Assembly: GCA_016937575.1 (NCBI GenBank)
Contig: JAFHKN010000002.1
Span: 1,240,001 to 1,304,000 of the forward strand
Source: Roseomonas aeriglobus
GTDB taxonomy: Bacteria > Pseudomonadota > Alphaproteobacteria > Sphingomonadales > Sphingomonadaceae
Reading direction: 5' to 3'
DNA: 64,000 bases
The position numbers and the translations under genes are program-made. The notes under the pieces are model-generated. The model worked only from the letters and a program-made list of their open reading frames with translations, did not search any database and was not told the DNA's origin. Shown here piece by piece: positions 34,431 through 44,284 of the stretch. The first letter of the stretch is position 1, and every line of letters starts with the position of its first letter.

Positions 34431-35797
34431 ACGCCGTCGACCCGCTTCTCCATCCGATCGTCGCGCGCTGTGATGCCGAAGGACGCCTGATGCAGGCCGA
34501 CCCGCGCTTCCTTGCGCTCGTCGACCGCGCGGGCGGTGCGATTGGCGGCGATATCGCGCTGCCCGAAGTCGCGGCCCTGGCGCGACTCGCCCGGCGACTG
34601 GGGATCGCGATCGCGCGTGCCGTCGTCGTCGCCGACGGGGACGATGATCTGGAGCTGTCGGTCCGCGCCGAGCCCGATGCCGAGGGCGTGACCCTGATCA
34701 TCGGCGGCTGGCAAGCGCGGCCATCCTGGCGACCGTCGGACGAACGCGGGTCGTTTCGTGGCGTCGAGGCGGACTGGCTGTGGGAAAGCGACGCTGCGTT
34801 GCGCCTGACCCATGTCACGCCAGACGCGGGCACACGCTACGGTTTCGACGCCGCGGCGATCCTCGGCCAGCCGCTGGTCAAGCTTTTTGCGCTCGCCGAA
34901 GACGGTGAGGGCGCCTTTCCGATCCTGGGCGCCGTCGCCGCGCAGATGCGGTTCGACGCGCAGGAGGCGGAGATCCGCGGAACGGGACGCCGCGTGATGC
35001 TGTCTGCCGAGCCCCGAATCGACGCTCGCGGTCGCTTTGCCGGCTTCGCCGGCGGCGTGACGATGCTCGACGCGTCCCCGGCCGAGGCGGCAGAACCCGT
35101 CACCGATGCCGAGCCAGCCACGGCTTTCGCCGCCGGCTTCGGCGAACAGCTCGACAAATCGCTGCGCCGGCCACTCGAGCGGATCATCGCCAACGCCAGC
35201 AGCATGAGCGCGGGCGTCGATGGACCGATCGCCGAGCGCTACTCGGGCTATGCCGACGACATTGCGAGCGCCGGACGCCATCTGCTCGGTCTGGTCGACG
35301 ATCTGGTCGATCTGGAGGCTGTCGAACGTGCCGACTTCATCGTCGATGCCGAACCGCTCGACCTCGCCGACGTCGCGCGCCGTGCGGCGGGTCTGCTTGC
35401 CGTGCGCGCCTCCGAGGGTGATGTGCGGATCGATCGCCCTGCGGCGGACGAAAGCCAGCCGGCTACCGGCGACTTCCGTCGCTCGCTGCAAGTCCTGGTC
35501 AACCTGATCGGCAATGCCGTGCGCTATTCACCGCGGGGGGGAAGCGTGTGGGTGCGGATCACGCAGGATGACACCCACGCCTGCGTGATCGTCGCCGACC
35601 AGGGCAAGGGCATCGCGGAACCCGACCAGGCGATGATTTTCGAGAAATTCGGTCGCGTCGACCCGACCGAGCCGGGTGGCAGCGGCCTGGGTCTTTACAT
35701 CTCGCGGCGTCTGGCGCGGGCGATGGGCGGAGATATCACGGTCGACAGCGCGCCCGGCGCGGGCGCGCGGTTCCTGTTCACGTTGCCGTTGGGCTAG
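34427..35797 (+). CDS. Histidine-kinase-like protein lacking the H-box histidine
   Basis: A 456-residue cytoplasmic protein. A PAS-like region covers about residues 105–215 (ADWLWESDAALRLTHVTPDAG, ILGQPLVKLF, GFAGGVTML). A dimerisation-like helix follows, but where HisKA has SHELRTPL this has DKSLRRPL, with Lys244 in place of the phospho-acceptor His. The HATPase domain looks intact: N-box LVNLIGNAVRYSP (about 358–370), G1 VADQGKGIAEPD, F-box FEKFGRVD, G2 GSGLGLYIS. So ATP binding is likely, classical autophosphorylation on that His is not. No response regulator is adjacent. It is translationally coupled to the DUF2336 gene. Confidence 0.8.
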   Translation: MNAVDPLLHPIVARCDAEGRLMQADPRFLALVDRAGGAIGGDIALPEVAALARLARRLGIAIARAVVVADGDDDLELSVRAEPDAEGVTLIIGGWQARPSWRPSDERGSFRGVEADWLWESDAALRLTHVTPDAGTRYGFDAAAILGQPLVKLFALAEDGEGAFPILGAVAAQMRFDAQEAEIRGTGRRVMLSAEPRIDARGRFAGFAGGVTMLDASPAEAAEPVTDAEPATAFAAGFGEQLDKSLRRPLERIIANASSMSAGVDGPIAERYSGYADDIASAGRHLLGLVDDLVDLEAVERADFIVDAEPLDLADVARRAAGLLAVRASEGDVRIDRPAADESQPATGDFRRSLQVLVNLIGNAVRYSPRGGSVWVRITQDDTHACVIVADQGKGIAEPDQAMIFEKFGRVDPTEPGGSGLGLYISRRLARAMGGDITVDSAPGAGARFLFTLPLG

Positions 35798-35904
35798 AGC
35801 GTACGCCTAATCCCTAACCGCTAAACATTCGTCCCGATCCAGGTCGGGGGGGGGCGTCGTTCGCAGGCTTCTCGGCTTTCCCCGGAACGCGTGGAGGCAA
35901 GGGA

Positions 35905-36108
35905 TCAGCGCCGTACTCTACGCCGCGCGTAGAGTATCAGTATCAGACCAAGTACCGCCAGCACCGATCCGCGCGTGATCCATGGCCGCTGGTCGATCAT
36001 GAAGCTTGACTGCGGCCAGCGGACCCATCCGAGTCCCTGGCCGACCCACAGCATCCCCATCGCGAAGGCCATCAGGCCGATGGCGATGAGGATGCGGCGT
36101 CGCGTCAT
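35905..36108 (-). CDS. Small two-TM membrane protein downstream of gltA
   Basis: A 67-residue protein with two hydrophobic stretches (ILIAIGLMAFAMGMLWVGQG and VLAVLGLILILYARR) and a short polar loop, flanked by Arg-rich ends (MTRRR, RRRVRR). No family is recognised. Its ATG starts one base after the citrate synthase stop (TGA-G-ATG), so it is certainly in the same transcript and probably co-translated. Confidence 0.75.
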   Translation of the reverse strand: MTRRRILIAIGLMAFAMGMLWVGQGLGWVRWPQSSFMIDQRPWITRGSVLAVLGLILILYARRRVRR

Positions 36109-36109
36109 C

Positions 36110-37390
36110 TCAGCGCTGGCCGATCGGAACGTAGGGACGCTCGGTCGGGCCGGTGTAGAGCTGGCGCGGACGGCCGATCTTCTGCTCTGGGTCCGAGATC
36201 ATCTCGTTCCACTGTGCGACCCAGCCGACGGTGCGGGCGAGCGCGAACAGCACGGTGAACATCGTCGTCGGGAAACCGATCGCCGACAGGATGACGCCCG
36301 AATAGAAGTCGACGTTCGGGAACAGCTTCTTCTCGATGAAGTAATCGTCGCTCAGCGCGATCTCTTCGAGGCGCAGCGCGGTTTCGAACAGCGGATCCGA
36401 CACGTTCAGCGCCTCGAACACTTCGCGCACGGTCTTCTGCATCACCGTCGCACGCGGGTCGTAGTTCTTATAAACGCGGTGGCCGAAGCCCATCAGGCGG
36501 AACGGATCGTTCTTGTCCTTGGCGCGGGCGATATATTCCGGAATCCGATCCGGCGTGCCGATCTCGCGCAGCATGTTGAGCGCGGCTTCATTGGCGCCGC
36601 CATGCGCCGGACCCCATAGGCAGGCGATGCCCGCTGCGATGCACGCGAACGGATTGGCGCCCGACGAACCGGCGAGACGCACGGTCGAGGTCGATGCGTT
36701 CTGCTCGTGATCGGCATGCAGGATGAAGATACGGTCCATCGCGCGTTCGACCGCCGGGTTGACCTCATATTCCTCGGCCGGAACACCGAAGGTCATGCGC
36801 AGGAAGTTGCCCGCGTAGGACAGGTCGTTCTTCGGATAGAGGAACGGCTGACCGACGCTGTACTTGTACGCCATCGCCGCGATCGTCGGCATCTTGGCGA
36901 TCAGCCGGTGCGACGCGATCATGCGCTGATGCGGATCCGAGATGTCGGTCGAATCATGATAGAAGGCCGACAATGCGCCGACCACACCGCACATCACCGC
37001 CATCGGGTGCGCGTCGCGACGGAAGCCGCGGTAGAAGGTCGCCAACTGCTCGTGCAGCATCGTGTGGCGGCTGATCGTGTAGGTGAACTTATCGAGTTCG
37101 TCCTGGCTCGGCAGTTCGCCGTTCAGCAGCAGATAGCTGACTTCCATGAACGACGAATGTTCGGCCAGCTCGCCGATCGGGTAGCCGCGGTGGAGCAGCA
37201 CGCCCTGGTCGCCGTCGATGTAGGTCAGCGCCGATTCGCACGACGCGGTGCTGGTGAAGCCGGGGTCGTAGGTGAACATTCCCGACTTCGCGTACAGCTT
37301 GCGAATGTCGATGACGTCCGGACCGACGCTGCCCGACAGCACCGGATAGTCGCCGTCGCCGATCTTGATGCTGGTATCGGTCACTCGCAA
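36110..37390 (-). CDS. gltA: Citrate synthase
   Basis: A 426-residue type II (hexameric) citrate synthase, first enzyme of the TCA cycle. Conserved catalytic blocks are [14 protein letters not shown] (His), [15 protein letters not shown] (His/Arg) and NVDFYSG with the active-site Asp. The N-terminal beta-domain ([18 protein letters not shown]) marks the Gram-negative type. It lies 27 bases after gltX on the same strand and is followed directly by a small membrane protein. Confidence 0.97.
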   Translation of the reverse strand: MRVTDTSIKIGDGDYPVLSGSVGPDVIDIRKLYAKSGMFTYDPGFTSTASCESALTYIDGDQGVLLHRGYPIGELAEHSSFMEVSYLLLNGELPSQDELDKFTYTISRHTMLHEQLATFYRGFRRDAHPMAVMCGVVGALSAFYHDSTDISDPHQRMIASHRLIAKMPTIAAMAYKYSVGQPFLYPKNDLSYAGNFLRMTFGVPAEEYEVNPAVERAMDRIFILHADHEQNASTSTVRLAGSSGANPFACIAAGIACLWGPAHGGANEAALNMLREIGTPDRIPEYIARAKDKNDPFRLMGFGHRVYKNYDPRATVMQKTVREVFEALNVSDPLFETALRLEEIALSDDYFIEKKLFPNVDFYSGVILSAIGFPTTMFTVLFALARTVGWVAQWNEMISDPEQKIGRPRQLYTGPTERPYVPIGQR

Positions 37391-37417
37391 AGCTCCTCGT
37401 TATCTTTGTCAGCCCGG

Positions 37418-38866
37418 TCAGGCCATCTGGTCGGCGATCCGTCCCAAACTCTCGTCGCGCCCGAGGAGTTCGAGCACATCGAAAATTCCCGGCGAGGTCT
37501 TGCGACCGACAAGTGCGGCGCGCAGCGGCTGCGCGACGGCACCGAGCTTGACGCCCGCGGCCTCGGCGACCTCGCGGACCGCCGGTTCGAGCGCTTCCGT
37601 ATCCCAGCTGTCGAGCGCGTCAAGCGCGGCGTGCAGGCGGGTCAGCAGCGACCGTGCCTCACCTTCTAGCAGACCCTTGGCGGCATCGTCCATTTCGAGT
37701 GGGCGACTGCGAAAGAGAAAGCCTGCGCCATCGGCCAATTCAAGGATGTTCGCGGCGCGCGGCTTCAGCGACGCCATGCTGCGACGCAACAGGTCGCGCT
37801 GCTCGACCGTGAGTTCGAAACCGAGATACGGGGCAGCGAGATCGGCCAGTCGCGCATCGTCGGCGGCACGGATGTAATGACCGTTCAGGTTTTCCAGCTT
37901 CTTGGTATCGAACCGGGCTGGTGATTTTCCGACGGCGTCGAGGTCGAACCATTCGATCGCCTGTTCGCGACTGATGATCTCGTCATCGCCGTGCCCCCAG
38001 CCCAGCCGGAGGAGGTAATTGAACAGCGCTTCGGGCAGAATGCCGAGTTCGTCGCGATATGCATCGACGCCCAGCGCACCGTGGCGCTTCGACAACTTGG
38101 CGCCATCGCCGCCATGGATCAGCGGAATGTGCGCATAGACGGGCTCCGGCCAGCCCATCGCGCGGATGATCGTCAGCTGGCGGAACGCGTTGTTCAGGTG
38201 ATCGTCGCCGCGGATGACATGGGTCACGCCCATGTCGTGATCGTCGACGACGACCGCGAGCATGTAGGTGGGCGTGCCGTCCGAACGGAGCAGGACCATG
38301 TCGTCAAGTTCGGCATTGGCGACGGTGACGCGACCCTGGACCAGATCGTCGATCACCGTCTCGCCGTCGCGCTCGGCCTTGATCCGCACGACGAAGGGCT
38401 GATCGGCGGGCGCGGTCGACGGGTCGGCGTCGCGCCAGGGCGAGTTCAGACGAAACGGGCGACGTTCGGCTTCGGCTGCGGCGCGGGCAGCGGCGAGTTC
38501 GTCCTGCGTCATGTAGCAGCGGTATGCGCCACCGCGGGCGATCAGCTCGTCGACGACTTCGGCGTGACGGCCGGCGCGGGTCGACTGGAACACGGGTTCC
38601 TCATCCCAATCCAGCCCCAGCCAGTTCAGCCCGTCGAAAATGACGTCGATCGCCTCCTTGGTGGAACGCGCCTTGTCGGTATCCTCAATCCGCAGCAGCG
38701 CCTTGCCGCCATAGTGGCGCGCGTACAGCCACGCGAACATGCCGGTTCGGGCATTGCCGATGTGCAGATAACCCGTCGGGGACGGGGCGAAGCGGGTGAC
38801 GACGGCGGAATTGGTCGCCGGTGAAGACGCGCGATTGGCCGCGCCGGTTTCGGTGGTTGCGCTCAC
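37418..38866 (-). CDS. gltX: Glutamyl-tRNA synthetase
   Basis: A 482-residue class I synthetase. [18 protein letters not shown] holds the HIGH motif and GAKLSKRHG the KMSKS motif. I start at GTG 38866 (then SATTETG), which has GGGAGC about 9–14 bases before it; an in-frame ATG at 38926 would overlap the divergent comEC start. In organisms without GlnRS this enzyme also charges tRNA-Gln with Glu; that cannot be judged here. Confidence 0.93.
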   Translation of the reverse strand: MSATTETGAANRASSPATNSAVVTRFAPSPTGYLHIGNARTGMFAWLYARHYGGKALLRIEDTDKARSTKEAIDVIFDGLNWLGLDWDEEPVFQSTRAGRHAEVVDELIARGGAYRCYMTQDELAAARAAAEAERRPFRLNSPWRDADPSTAPADQPFVVRIKAERDGETVIDDLVQGRVTVANAELDDMVLLRSDGTPTYMLAVVVDDHDMGVTHVIRGDDHLNNAFRQLTIIRAMGWPEPVYAHIPLIHGGDGAKLSKRHGALGVDAYRDELGILPEALFNYLLRLGWGHGDDEIISREQAIEWFDLDAVGKSPARFDTKKLENLNGHYIRAADDARLADLAAPYLGFELTVEQRDLLRRSMASLKPRAANILELADGAGFLFRSRPLEMDDAAKGLLEGEARSLLTRLHAALDALDSWDTEALEPAVREVAEAAGVKLGAVAQPLRAALVGRKTSPGIFDVLELLGRDESLGRIADQMA

Positions 38867-38894
38867 GCGCCGCTGCTCCCAGGATCGAGGACGA

Positions 38895-41045
38895 ATGGCC
38901 AGTCCAGCCGATCGGCGCCCTAGCATGGCCCTTACCGGGCTTCAAATCGCCCGGCCGCGATGGCGTGGCCGGACGGTTGAGCGTTGGCTAGAGGCGGAGC
39001 GCGACGCGCTGGTGTTATGGCTGCCGGTCGCGCTGGGGGCCGGGATCGCGGCGTGGTTCGTGCTGCCGGACCGGGCGGCGTGGATCGGGTGGATACTGGC
39101 GAGCGCCGCGGTGGCTGTCGCTGGGCTGGTCCTGGCGGGTGGCACGCGGGCGGGGCGCGTGCTGCTCGTCGGCGGCCTGACCGGTGCGCTGGGCTGCACG
39201 TTGGTGTGGTGGCGGGCGGAGCAGGCGGCTGCGCCCGTACTCGCACGACCGGTCATCGCAGCGCTCGTCGCGCGCGTCGAGCGGGTCGAGCCGTTGCCGG
39301 CGCGCGCGCTGACCCGGCTGACGCTGGCGACCGAGCCGGGATCGTCCCTGCCGCCTCGCATCCGCGTCAATCTGGCCGACGCGGACATGCCGGCCGGGCT
39401 GACTCGCGGCGCGCGCGTTTCGCTCCGGGCGCGACTGATGCCACCGGCGAGCGCGGCCGTGCCGGGCGCGTACGACTTTGCCCGCGCCGCGTGGTTCGCA
39501 GGCATAGGCGCCACGGGACGCGGCTTTGCGCCGGTAACGATCGTCGTACCGGGGGAGCCGGCGGGAAGCGCCGTGCGGCAGCGGCTGTCACAGCATATTC
39601 GGTCGCAATTGCCTGACGCGGAGGGCGCAGTGGCGGCGTCGTTGGCGACGGGCGACCAGGGCGCGATCCCCGAACACGATGCCGAGGCGATGCGGCGATC
39701 GGGGCTCGCGCATCTCTTGTCCGTGAGCGGGCTTCACATCACGGCAGTCGTCGCGGCGACGATGACGCTCGTGCTGCGGATCCTGGCCCTCAGCCCCTGG
39801 CTCGCGCTCAATCTGCGGCTGCCGTTGATTGCCGGTGCCGCCGGTGCGGTCGCCGCGATCGGCTATACCTGGTTGACTGGCGCGGAGGTGCCGACGCTGC
39901 GATCGTGCATCGCGGCGCTGCTGGTGCTGGCCGCACTGGCGTTGGGGCGCGAAGCGATCACATTGCGGCTGGTCGCGGCCGGAGCATTGGCCGTACTTCT
40001 GCTCTGGCCCGAGGCGCTGGTCGGGGCGAGTTTTCAGCTGTCGTTCGCTGCCGTGACGGCCATCGTCGCCTTGCACGAGCATCGCCGGGTGCGAGACTTC
40101 TTCGCGCCTCGCGACGAAGGATGGGCGCAGCGGTTATTGCGATCCCTCGCGTCCTTGCTGCTGACCGGCATCGTCATCGAACTCGTGCTGATGCCCATCG
40201 CCTTGTTCCATTTTCATAAGGCCGGGCTGTACGGGGCGCTGGCGAACATCGTCGCCATTCCGTTGACGACCTTCGTCGTCATGCCGCTCGAAGCGGGGGC
40301 GCTGTTGCTGGACACCTTCGGTCTCGGCGCGCCTTTGTGGTGGCTGTGCGGCAAGGCGCTGATGCTGTTGCTGTGGATCGCCCGGACGACCGCAGACGCC
40401 CCCGGTGCGGTCGCGTCTTTGCCGATGATGCCACGGGCGGCGTTCGGGCTGATGATCGGGGGCGGCTTGTGGACGCTGTTGTGGCAATCGCGAGCACGGT
40501 GGTTGGGTCTGGTGCCGGTCGGCGTCGGCGCGATCTGGGCGCTTGCGACGCCTGCTCCCGACCTGATCGTGACCGGCGACGGACGGCACCTGGCAGTGCG
40601 AATGGACGACGGGCGGCTGGCGGTCTTGCGTGAGCGAGCCGGGGACTATGTCCGCGATCTCCTGGCCGAAGGCGGGGGAGCGGATGGGGTCTTGCCGGCG
40701 CTGGACGATATGCCGACGGCGACGTGTAACGCGGATCTGTGTCTCGCGCGGTTGTGGCGCGACGGGCGATCATGGCGCATCCTGGCAACGCGGAGTGGCT
40801 ATCACCTCGACGCCGGGGCGCTGGCCGCGGTGTGCCGATCGGTCGATGTCGTGATCAGCGAACGGCGCTTGCCGCGAACGTGCCGGCCGGGGTGGCTGAA
40901 ACTCGATCGACCCGCCCTGCGACGATCGGGCGGGGTCGCCGTCGGCTTCGTCGGGCCGTGGTTACGGCGAGTCGCGGACGATGCCGGGGCGCACCCATGG
41001 GGGCAGCCGGCGACGGTGATGCCGGCGCGCGAATCAGGGCGCTGA
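38895..41045 (+). CDS. comEC: ComEC/Rec2-family competence membrane protein
   Basis: A 716-residue polytopic protein. The N-terminal DUF4131 region (VRLWLPV-type helices, then [20 protein letters not shown]) precedes the Competence domain with [20 protein letters not shown], the family signature, and [19 protein letters not shown]. The C-terminal part ([20 protein letters not shown]) resembles a reduced metallo-beta-lactamase-like tail, but I see no HxHxDH, so nuclease activity there is doubtful. It would form the inner-membrane DNA uptake channel. Starts 28 bases from gltX in the opposite direction; ATG 38895 has GAGG about 4 bases upstream, ATG 38925 is an alternative. Confidence 0.88.
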   Translation: MASPADRRPSMALTGLQIARPRWRGRTVERWLEAERDALVLWLPVALGAGIAAWFVLPDRAAWIGWILASAAVAVAGLVLAGGTRAGRVLLVGGLTGALGCTLVWWRAEQAAAPVLARPVIAALVARVERVEPLPARALTRLTLATEPGSSLPPRIRVNLADADMPAGLTRGARVSLRARLMPPASAAVPGAYDFARAAWFAGIGATGRGFAPVTIVVPGEPAGSAVRQRLSQHIRSQLPDAEGAVAASLATGDQGAIPEHDAEAMRRSGLAHLLSVSGLHITAVVAATMTLVLRILALSPWLALNLRLPLIAGAAGAVAAIGYTWLTGAEVPTLRSCIAALLVLAALALGREAITLRLVAAGALAVLLLWPEALVGASFQLSFAAVTAIVALHEHRRVRDFFAPRDEGWAQRLLRSLASLLLTGIVIELVLMPIALFHFHKAGLYGALANIVAIPLTTFVVMPLEAGALLLDTFGLGAPLWWLCGKALMLLLWIARTTADAPGAVASLPMMPRAAFGLMIGGGLWTLLWQSRARWLGLVPVGVGAIWALATPAPDLIVTGDGRHLAVRMDDGRLAVLRERAGDYVRDLLAEGGGADGVLPALDDMPTATCNADLCLARLWRDGRSWRILATRSGYHLDAGALAAVCRSVDVVISERRLPRTCRPGWLKLDRPALRRSGGVAVGFVGPWLRRVADDAGAHPWGQPATVMPARESGR

Positions 41046-41425
41046 GCTTGATATCAATGCCGCGTCTATCGTCACGAACAGTCGCGAGATGTGCGACCCT
41101 GCCGCTCAGCGAGCGACAGCGTCTCCGGCAAGCAGCCTGTCCAGGTTATTCTCCGGCACTCAGTAATTTTTACGGTGCCCCGAGGGAGGTCGGGACGACG
41201 GTTTCCGCCTGCCGTCCGACCCCGTATTTGTCCCACCTGGGTCCCGGCCTTTCTTGGCGGTGCAGGTCCTTCTGCGACGCTTGCTTCACCGCAGCGGGAC
41301 TAGGGCCCGAGAAAGCCCCGCGCCCCCGCTAGCGGATTGCTCTGTCCGTCGCCCTCACCCGCTCGAAAACTGTCGGCCGCAACGCTCACGGCCTTGGCCT
41401 CATCCGAACGAGACGGTTGCGCTGC
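41046..41425. other. 380-base gap between comEC and lexA with dyad structure, possible non-coding RNA
   Basis: No credible protein-coding frame. By hand I find a hairpin GGCAC-TCA-GTAA…TTAC-G-GTGCC around 41155–41179, an imperfect stem GGTCGG…ACGG / CCGTCCGACC around 41190–41224, and nested helices CTTTCT (41249–41254)/AGAAAG (41310–41315) enclosing GCGGTG (41257–41262)/CACCGC (41287–41292); GTCCC/GGGAC is an alternative outer pairing. I looked for and did not find the universal motifs of tmRNA, RNase P RNA or SRP RNA. The genes on both sides are convergent. Confidence 0.3.
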
Positions 41426-42109
41426 TCAATAGCGACGCAGCAGCCCCGCCAGCTTGCCCTGCACGCGCACCTGACGCGAGTCGTAGCGCTGGGGATCATA
41501 TGACCGGTTCGCCGGATCGAGCCGGACCATGCTGCCCTCGCGGTAGAAGGTCTTCAGCGTCGCCTCATTCTCGTCGATCAGCGCGACGACGATGTCCCCG
41601 TCCCGTGCCGTTTCCGTCCGGCGGATCAGCGCATAATCGCCGTCGAGAATACCCTTCTCGACCATCGAGTCGCCCGACACTTCGAGCGCGTAATGCTCGC
41701 CCGAGCCGAGCAGCGCGGCAGGGACGGGCAGCATCGTCGCCCCCTCCATCGCCTCGATCGGGACACCCGCGGCGATGCGACCGTGAAGCGGGATTTCGAT
41801 AACGTCGTTCGCCGGCGCCGGTGATGCACGATCGGCGAAAGTTGACGAAGTTGAGGCCTGCGGCGCGACCTTCGGCGCGACCGGCGCACCCTTGCGCTCC
41901 GGCATCTTCAACACTTCCAGCGCACGCGCACGGTTGGGCAAGCGGCGCAGAAACCCGCGTTCCTCCAATGCCGAGATCAGGCGGTGCACGCCGGACTTCG
42001 ACTTCAGGTCGAGCGCTTCCTTCATCTCCTCGAACGACGGCGACACACCACTTTCGTTCAGGGAATCGTTAATGAAGCAAATAAGCTCGTGCTGCTTCTT
42101 CGTGAGCAT
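41426..42109 (-). CDS. lexA: LexA repressor
   Basis: A 227-residue LexA, the SOS repressor. The N-terminal winged helix is [21 protein letters not shown] onward; the self-cleavage bond is Ala114-Gly115 (RIAAGVP), and the catalytic dyad is Ser148 (SGDSMVEKG) with Lys186 (NEATLKTFY). Autoregulation is indicated by an SOS box at 42125–42139, just upstream. Last gene of the trpG–lexA run on the minus strand, separated from moeA by 54 bases, so it probably has its own promoter. Confidence 0.97.
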   Translation of the reverse strand: MLTKKQHELICFINDSLNESGVSPSFEEMKEALDLKSKSGVHRLISALEERGFLRRLPNRARALEVLKMPERKGAPVAPKVAPQASTSSTFADRASPAPANDVIEIPLHGRIAAGVPIEAMEGATMLPVPAALLGSGEHYALEVSGDSMVEKGILDGDYALIRRTETARDGDIVVALIDENEATLKTFYREGSMVRLDPANRSYDPQRYDSRQVRVQGKLAGLLRRY

Positions 42110-42120
42110 AGGGCCTCCGT

Positions 42121-42158
42121 CCGGGAACAGACGACGAACGTATGCGGTTTGTTCCCGG
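42121..42158 (-). promoter_or_regulatory. SOS box (LexA operator) within a perfect inverted repeat
   Basis: GAAC (42125–42128), seven bases, GAAC (42136–42139): an exact alphaproteobacterial SOS box (GTTC-N7-GTTC on the other strand), 16 bases upstream of the lexA ATG. The outer arms CCGGGAACA (42121–42129) and TGTTCCCGG (42150–42158) form a perfect 9-base inverted repeat that overlaps the box. Confidence 0.85.
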
Positions 42159-42163
42159 CACTG

Positions 42164-43345
42164 TCAAGCGATCATCAGGATTTCCGCCGAGTCGCCGGTG
42201 CGCGCGGCGGGCGCATGGGGCGGTCGCACGACCAGGCACGTCGAGCGTGCCAGCGTGCGTAACATCGAGCTATCTTGAATGGTCGAGGCAAAGGCGGCCC
42301 CGTCGCGCAGTTCGGCGCGCAGATAGTCGGTGCGCTCACCATTGGCCGGCAGATCTTCGCCGAGTGGCGCGCGCACGGTGGCGGCGAAGGGATCGATCGC
42401 ACCCGCCAGGTGCCGGATGAGCGGCTTCACGAACAATTCGGCGGTCACGAAGGCGGACACGGGGTTCCCGGGCAACCCAAGCACGACAGTCCGCCCAAGG
42501 CGTCCGGCCATCATTGGCTTGCCCGGCCTCAGGGCGATCCGCCAGAAATCGATGCTGGCGCCGGCGGCCTCCAGCGCCGGCCGCACGAGATCATGATCGC
42601 CGACCGACGCGCCCCCGGTCGTCACCAGCACATCGGCGGCGACACTTCGAAACGCCGCCTCGAGCATGTCGGCACGGTCGGGCAGGATCCCGAGGTCGAT
42701 AATCTCGACCCCCATCGGGGAGAGCATCGCGGCGAGCATGACGCCGTTCGATTCGGGCAGCTGGCCGGCGGTAAGCGGCGCACCGGCCGGAACGAGCTCG
42801 TCGCCGGTCGCGGCGATGGCGACACGGACCCGCTGGCGGACTGGCAGGTGCGCATGGCCGCCGATCGCCGCGACCGCCAGGCGGGCCGGCGTTATCGCGG
42901 CGCCGGCGGGGATCAACACATCGCCCTCGGCAAAGTCGAGCCCGCGCCGGCGGACGTTGCGGCCCGGGTGGCCCGGGCCCTCGCCGGCAAGGTGCACGAT
43001 CGGCCCTTCGATCCGCGCCTCCTCCTGCACCAGCACGCAGTCCGCGCCCTCCGGCATCGCGGCGCCGGTGAAAATGCGGACCGTTTCGCCTGCGCCGACC
43101 GTCCCGCCGAACGGACGACCGGCAGCACTCTCGCCGATCAGGCGGAGCGGTCGATCGAGGTCGGCGTGTCGCACCGCATAGCCATCCATCGCCGAAAGGT
43201 CGCTAGCAGGCTGGGTGCGCCGGGCGACGACATCCGCCGCGGCAAAGCGATGCGCCGCCGCCGCGAGCGAGACGTGCTCTACGGCCAGCGGTGCGGCGAG
43301 GGAAAGGACGCGATTTTGGGCATCGACGACGGGCAGGAGGGGCAA
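42164..43345 (-). CDS. moeA: Molybdopterin molybdotransferase MoeA
   Basis: A 393-residue MoeA, which inserts molybdate into adenylated molybdopterin. Signature blocks: SDLSAMDGYAVR, IFTGAAMPEGADCVL, the MPT-binding VLVTTGGASVGDHDLV, and LPGNPVSAFVTAELFV. The start is TTG 43345, three bases after the stop of the preceding gene; homologues begin at this LLPVVDAQ segment, and no ATG is nearby. It belongs to the same minus-strand run as moaC, from which it is split by a nuclease-like gene. Confidence 0.92.
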   Translation of the reverse strand: MPLLPVVDAQNRVLSLAAPLAVEHVSLAAAAHRFAAADVVARRTQPASDLSAMDGYAVRHADLDRPLRLIGESAAGRPFGGTVGAGETVRIFTGAAMPEGADCVLVQEEARIEGPIVHLAGEGPGHPGRNVRRRGLDFAEGDVLIPAGAAITPARLAVAAIGGHAHLPVRQRVRVAIAATGDELVPAGAPLTAGQLPESNGVMLAAMLSPMGVEIIDLGILPDRADMLEAAFRSVAADVLVTTGGASVGDHDLVRPALEAAGASIDFWRIALRPGKPMMAGRLGRTVVLGLPGNPVSAFVTAELFVKPLIRHLAGAIDPFAATVRAPLGEDLPANGERTDYLRAELRDGAAFASTIQDSSMLRTLARSTCLVVRPPHAPAARTGDSAEILMIA

Positions 43346-43348
43346 GCG

Positions 43349-44284
43349 TCAAACCCCGTCGTAGGCGCGCTGGAACAACGATTGCGCGCGGGTCACATCG
43401 TCCAATGTTCGCATGACGATTTCAAGATCACCCGTTCCGAAGTGGCCGACCTTGCGCACGTCGCGCGTGAAGCCTGGTTCGAGCGTGATACTGTCCGGAT
43501 CGAGCTTTACATAGGCGGTGACGCTGCGTGCCGATGGATAGATTTCGAGGCAGGCAAAATTCTTAATCCGCTTGAATGCGTGGTAGAGCTTCAGTTCGAC
43601 TACCTGAACATCGTCACCGAGCGCGGTCAGGAAGCTGGTCGCCGCGTCCCAGATATCGCGCAACTGGGCATCGGCATTACCCAAGCGATAATCGATCCGC
43701 TGGCTGAGGTAAGGATCCTTGGCCGGAGCGTTACCCGTATCGACGATTTGGACAGGAGACGTCGGCCGGGGGGGCGTTGCGCGCGGGGCGTGAACCAGTT
43801 CGACCATCAACAGGTCGTCATCGAAACGACGATACCGAATGAGTTCGATATTGCGGGCAATCTGTTTGACGGCATGCCCGTCGTAACGGGTGAAATCGCC
43901 AGCGATGCAGACCAGCCGCGGCGCACTCCATTCGACGCGATCCGCAGCGTCCTTTCCGAGCTTTTCCAGAACTAGCCACTGAAAATCGCGCCGGTGGTCC
44001 ATCAACCAGTCGAGATAGAACAGCCCTTGATTGATGACGTTTTCGTTCGTCGCACGTTTGTACTCGATAATGACGGGGCTGCCATCCTCGTCGATGCCGA
44101 GCGTGTCGATACGCCCCCCGTGGACCGGGCCGGTGCTGAACTCGCTGGCAAGAAAGCGAACACCTAGAAGTGCTTCGAGGTTATGCTCGAATAGCGTTTG
44201 CAGGGATTTTTCGACTTGCGGACTTTGGACGGCGAGCTCGCGAACACCAGCCTCGCTTAGACGAAACAGCTGAATGTCGCTCAT
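43349..44284 (-). CDS. PD-(D/E)XK nuclease-like protein with C-terminal DUF5655
   Basis: A 311-residue protein. The N-terminal half has a PD-(D/E)XK core: Glu33 in LFEHNLE, Asp60 in [10 protein letters not shown], and Glu74-x-Lys76 in [11 protein letters not shown], like NucS/RecB-type endonucleases. The C-terminal ~90 residues ([47 protein letters not shown]) match DUF5655, usually found at the end of such proteins. It is wedged between moaC (ATGA overlap) and moeA (3 bases). Two sampled 60-base blocks are ~53% G+C by hand count against ~77% for a block in moeA, suggesting foreign origin. The DNA substrate and role (repair or defence) are unknown. Confidence 0.8.
   Translation of the reverse strand: MSDIQLFRLSEAGVRELAVQSPQVEKSLQTLFEHNLEALLGVRFLASEFSTGPVHGGRIDTLGIDEDGSPVIIEYKRATNENVINQGLFYLDWLMDHRRDFQWLVLEKLGKDAADRVEWSAPRLVCIAGDFTRYDGHAVKQIARNIELIRYRRFDDDLLMVELVHAPRATPPRPTSPVQIVDTGNAPAKDPYLSQRIDYRLGNADAQLRDIWDAATSFLTALGDDVQVVELKLYHAFKRIKNFACLEIYPSARSVTAYVKLDPDSITLEPGFTRDVRKVGHFGTGDLEIVMRTLDDVTRAQSLFQRAYDGV

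Noticed and set aside
41046..41425. tmRNA, RNase P RNA or SRP RNA in the comEC–lexA gap
   Set aside because: None of the universal motifs (T-arm GGTTCGA with CCA, GAGGAAAGTCC, GGAAGGAAGCAGCC) is found on either strand.
42275..43975. 566-codon plus-strand frame opposite moeA and the nuclease-like gene
   Set aside because: Crosses two real genes antisense, no domains seen.
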